This document shows, piece after piece, positions 61,222-64,000 of a stretch of DNA of 64,000 nucleotides; position 1 is the stretch's first letter, and every line of letters starts with the position of its first letter. Under the pieces are notes generated by a model. The model worked only from the letters and a program-made list of their open reading frames with translations, was not told where the DNA came from and ran no database searches. Both the position numbers and the translations under genes were made by a program. Source of the DNA: Methylopila capsulata (GTDB lineage: Bacteria > Pseudomonadota > Alphaproteobacteria > Rhizobiales > Methylopilaceae); the NCBI RefSeq assembly GCF_016907975.1, contig NZ_JAFBCY010000001.1, forward strand, positions 620,001 to 684,000, read 5' to 3'.

Positions 61222-62817
61222 TCAGGCGGGCCGGGTCCACTGGAACACCCAGGTCTCGGTCAAGGTCTTGCCGCCGGCCTTGAGCACGCCGCGGATCTCG
61301 GCGCTGGTCCCCGGCTCGGTGAGCTCGTGATCGAGGAACAGCCGGAAACCGCCGATCTCCCTGTTCGGCATCACAAAGGCGGCGTTGATCTTGCCGAGGC
61401 TCGCGCCGGTCTCGGTGACCACCTTGGTCGGATCGTCCAGCCAGTAGTCGAGGTCGCCCCCGGCGAAATCGACGATGAAGCGGCGGACGTGGTCCGGCCC
61501 GGGATTGGGATCGCCCGAGGCCCGCGCCTCGGCGACGAAGGTGTGGATCGCGCGCGCCTGCGGCGACACCCGCTCGGCGAGCTTCAGCGCCCGGATGCGG
61601 TAGGAGTAGCGCAGCGTGGACCCGGCGGCCGCCGGCGCGTCCGGCACCCAGTAGGCGACGATGTTGTCGGCGGTCTCGTTGTCGGTCGGGATCTCCACGA
61701 GCTCCGCCCGCCCCGGCCCCCAGTCGCCGCTCGGCTCGATCATGTAGCTCGGGCGCAGGTCGTAGCGCACCTCGAGATCCTGGTAGTGCTCGAAAAGCCG
61801 GTCGCGCTGGAGAAGACCGAAGCCGCGCAGGTTGCCGTCGCCGAACGCCGTCTTCTGCAGCCTCTCAGGGTTCATCAGCGGCCGCCAGATCGCCTGGCCG
61901 GAGGCGGCCTTCACCAGCAACCCGTCGGAATCGTGCACCTCGGGGCGGTAGCCGCGGTAATGCCGGCGGTCGTTCTCGCCGTAGAAATACATCGAGGTGA
62001 GCGGCGCGACGCCGAGCTTCTTCACGTCGGTGCGCGGGAACAGGGTCGAGCCGACGTCGACGGTGGTTTCATCGCCCGGCGTCAGCACCATGCGATAGGC
62101 GCCGGCGATGGACGGGCTGTCGAGCAGCGCGTGCACGACGAGCGACGTCGCATCCGCTTTCGGCTCCTCCACCCAGAACTCGCGGAACAGCGGGAACTCT
62201 TCCGGCTCGGGCTCGCCGGTGCCGAGCGCAAGCCCGCGCGCCGAGATGCCGTAATGCTGGCCCGCGCCCAGAACGCGGAAGTAGCTCGCGCCGAGAAACA
62301 CGCCGAGTTCGTCCATCACGGTCGGGCGGTTCAGCGGATAGAGCAGCCGGAACCCGGCGAAGCCGGTGTCGATCGAGAGCCTCTGGGACAGCTTGGTCTG
62401 GCCGAAGTCGAACAGCGAGGCGTCGTACGGGATCGGGGCCGGGACGCCCTCGCGCACGAGGTTCACGATCACCGGGTCCTTGTAGAGGAAGCCGAGGTGA
62501 AACAGCTCCATGCGGAAGCCGCTGGACGACTTGCCGAAGAACGCCTTCTCCCGGCGGAAACGGATGTCGCGGTAGGCGTCGAAGCTCATCTCGGCGAGGG
62601 CCTTGGGCAGCTCCGCCTTGAGCGCATCGAACGGCGCCGCGGCGAGCTTGCGCGCCCGTTCGATGATCACGCCATGGTCGAACGCCGCCGGTCCCGGCGG
62701 AGGCGCAGGCGGCGCGTCCGCCGTTTGCGCGGCGAGCCCGGTCGGGACGAGCGCGGTCCCCGCGCCCAGCAGAACGACGGCGTCTCGGCGTGTCAGCGTC
62801 AATTGAGAAGTCCCCAT
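61222..62817 (-). CDS. Periplasmic glucan biosynthesis protein, MdoG/OpgG-OpgD family
   Basis: A 531-residue exported protein. The N-terminus TLTRRDAVVLLGAGTALV resembles a twin-arginine leader, with cleavage near LAAQTADA. The mature part has the MdoG fold signatures: FDAYRDIRFRREKAFF, FRLLYPLNRPTVMDELGVFLGASYFRVLG, FPLFREFWVE and DWGPGRAELVEIPTDNE. The family makes osmoregulated periplasmic glucans; OpgD-type members use Tat while most OpgG proteins use Sec, so this may be OpgD-like. No OpgH glucosyltransferase gene is next to it here. Confidence 0.88.
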   Translation of the reverse strand: MGTSQLTLTRRDAVVLLGAGTALVPTGLAAQTADAPPAPPPGPAAFDHGVIIERARKLAAAPFDALKAELPKALAEMSFDAYRDIRFRREKAFFGKSSSGFRMELFHLGFLYKDPVIVNLVREGVPAPIPYDASLFDFGQTKLSQRLSIDTGFAGFRLLYPLNRPTVMDELGVFLGASYFRVLGAGQHYGISARGLALGTGEPEPEEFPLFREFWVEEPKADATSLVVHALLDSPSIAGAYRMVLTPGDETTVDVGSTLFPRTDVKKLGVAPLTSMYFYGENDRRHYRGYRPEVHDSDGLLVKAASGQAIWRPLMNPERLQKTAFGDGNLRGFGLLQRDRLFEHYQDLEVRYDLRPSYMIEPSGDWGPGRAELVEIPTDNETADNIVAYWVPDAPAAAGSTLRYSYRIRALKLAERVSPQARAIHTFVAEARASGDPNPGPDHVRRFIVDFAGGDLDYWLDDPTKVVTETGASLGKINAAFVMPNREIGGFRLFLDHELTEPGTSAEIRGVLKAGGKTLTETWVFQWTRPA

Positions 62818-62903
62818 GAATCGCCCAGCGGCCTTAAGTAGCGCATACCCGGCCTAACGGAAGACACGCGCTGTCGTGACGCGCCGCCGCGCTTTGCGCC
62901 GTT

Positions 62904-63848
62904 TCAGTATCCCCGCCGACGGTCGACCGCGTGGAGCGGCGGCTGGCCCGAACGGATGCGCCTGACGTTCTCCGCGATCTGCGTCGCGGCCGACGTCGGC
63001 AGCGCGATCGAGGCGAGGTGCGGGGTGATGAGCACGTTGTCGAGCCGCCAGAGCGGGCTGGTCTCGGGCAGCGGCTCGGTCTCGAACACGTCGAGCGTTG
63101 CGTCCGAAATCGAGCGCCGCGTCAGCGCGTCGACCAGCGCCGCTTCGTCCACCACCGGGCCGCGCGAGACGTTGACGAACTTCGCGCCCTCCGGCAGCAG
63201 CGCCAGCCGCTCCGCGCTCAGCAACCCGCGCGTCTCGGGCGTCAGCGGCAGCATCACGACGAGGATCTCGCAGCCGCCGAGAAACGCGGAAAGCGCCGCC
63301 ATCCCGGCAGAACAGGCGACGCCCTCGATGGTCTTCGGCGAGCGCGACCAGCCGCGCACGTCGAAGCCCTGGCGGGCGATCTCTTTCGCCGCCGCGGCCC
63401 CGAGTTCGCCGAGGCCCATCACGCCGACCCGAATCTCCTCGGCGGCACGCGGATGCACATAGGCCCAGCGGCCCTCGCGCTGGGCGCGCTCGAACACCGG
63501 AATGTCGCGCGCGTGGCGCAGCACCGCGAACAGTACGTAGCCCGCCATCATCCGGGCCATCAGCGGGTCCGACAGCCGGGTGACGGGCGCGTCCGGCAGA
63601 TCATCGCGCGCCGTCAGAGCGTCGACCCCGGCGCCGAGATTGATCACGAGCGCGAGGTTCGGGAAACGCGCGAAGAAGCCCTGCGGCGGGTTCCAGACCA
63701 GGGCGTAGCGAACGCTCGCCGGGTCCGCGACGTCATCGGCGCGGCGCACGTCGAGATTGGGCAGCGCGGTCGCGAGCGCCGCGCGCCAGGGCTCGAAGAC
63801 GTCGACCGCGCTGTGGAAGACAAGGGTGTCGGAATCGGTTCGGGACAT
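62904..63848 (-). CDS. D-2-hydroxyacid dehydrogenase, GhrA-like
   Basis: A 314-residue NAD(P)-dependent reductase of the glyoxylate/hydroxypyruvate type. The nucleotide motif is in VGVMGLGELGAAAAKEIARQGFDVRGWSRSPK (about 142-173). FVNVSRGPVVDEAAL carries the catalytic Arg, EPLPETSPLW the Glu, and ITPHLAS the His. ALVWNPPQGFFARFPNL near the N-terminus and the missing deeper N-terminal motif fit GhrA rather than SerA. It lies alone between the glucan protein and an unidentified gene cut by the right edge. Confidence 0.88.
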   Translation of the reverse strand: MSRTDSDTLVFHSAVDVFEPWRAALATALPNLDVRRADDVADPASVRYALVWNPPQGFFARFPNLALVINLGAGVDALTARDDLPDAPVTRLSDPLMARMMAGYVLFAVLRHARDIPVFERAQREGRWAYVHPRAAEEIRVGVMGLGELGAAAAKEIARQGFDVRGWSRSPKTIEGVACSAGMAALSAFLGGCEILVVMLPLTPETRGLLSAERLALLPEGAKFVNVSRGPVVDEAALVDALTRRSISDATLDVFETEPLPETSPLWRLDNVLITPHLASIALPTSAATQIAENVRRIRSGQPPLHAVDRRRGY

Positions 63849-63931
63849 GGCCGCACCATGCCAAGGGGGGCCGCGTCCGCCAAATCGATCGATGCGGCCG
63901 ACCCGCGGCCGCTAAGGGCGCAAGGCGGCGC

Positions 63932-64000
63932 TCAGCCCTCGCCGCCGACCAGGCGGGCGGCGAAGAAGCCCGCGACCGCGGCCGCGCCTGTCAGCGTCGT
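63932..64000 (-). CDS. C-terminal end of an unidentified protein (cut by the right edge)
   Basis: On the - strand a frame open to the window edge ends in TGA at 63932-63934. It encodes at least 22 residues, Ala-rich and hydrophobic (AAAVAGFFAARLVGGEG). This could be the last membrane helix of an inner-membrane protein, but there is too little to assign a family. The GhrA-like gene starts 84 bases downstream. Confidence 0.35.
   Translation of the reverse strand, partial: TTLTGAAAVAGFFAARLVGGEG

Overview
The window reads as chromosome from a high-GC alphaproteobacterium, most likely of the order Hyphomicrobiales (Rhizobiales). The reasons are about 70% GC with strong G/C third positions, gene orders typical of that order (dgt/argS/SPOR/nagZ/scpA/scpB/tat/serS/surE/pcm/nlpD; yajC-secD-secF followed by two complex I assembly-factor homologues), an ExoR homologue, and intergenic palindromes of the kind common in Rhizobiales. 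Genus cannot be named from the sequence alone. No tRNA, rRNA, CRISPR array or complete transposon was seen.

1-11.7 kb, nitrogen-compound uptake on the + strand. A first ABC transporter of the HAAT/Urt type (two permeases, two ATPases, all with stop/start overlaps) begins just after an intergenic palindrome. Its binding protein may be the gene cut by the left edge. A solitary IS3-OrfA-like helix-turn-helix gene on the - strand separates it from a second, complete UrtABCDE-like transporter. That transporter is followed by an acetamidase/formamidase and a short-chain dehydrogenase. With no urease present, the second locus is best read as uptake and hydrolysis of short amides, with urea as the alternative.

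11.7-15.9 kb, iron on the - strand: a small Cys-containing secreted protein, a TonB-dependent siderophore receptor and a PepSY membrane protein.

16.0-24.3 kb, a complete Wsp-type chemosensory operon on the - strand: wspA (receptor), wspB (CheW), wspC (CheR with TPR), wspD (CheW), wspE (CheA-REC hybrid), wspF (CheB) and wspR (REC-GGDEF). Four-base overlaps join wspB to wspE. It should link a surface or envelope signal to cyclic-di-GMP.

24.5-38 kb, housekeeping: glmU and glmS (UDP-GlcNAc), an Atm1-type exporter, a LysM protein, a LOG-family enzyme, NDUFAF6-like and NDUFAF3-like proteins, secF, secD, yajC, and a DUF815 AAA+ ATPase.

38-53 kb, envelope and division block on the - strand: an NlpD-like amidase activator with a clear terminator, pcm, surE, serS, tatC, tatB, tatA, an orphan ABC ATPase coupled to scpB, scpA, nagZ, a SPOR protein, argS and dgt.

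53-64 kb: erpA, a candidate small RNA with the alpha-r8 (MmgR) decamer and its own terminator, xthA, a chemoreceptor, exoR overlapping ilvD, a glycosyltransferase, a glucan synthesis protein with a twin-arginine-like leader, a hydroxyacid dehydrogenase, and a gene cut by the right edge.

The strongest second-look items are the small RNA in the erpA-xthA gap, the Wsp operon, the ATPase inserted between scpB and tatA, and short low-GC tracts inside wspF, serS and argS.
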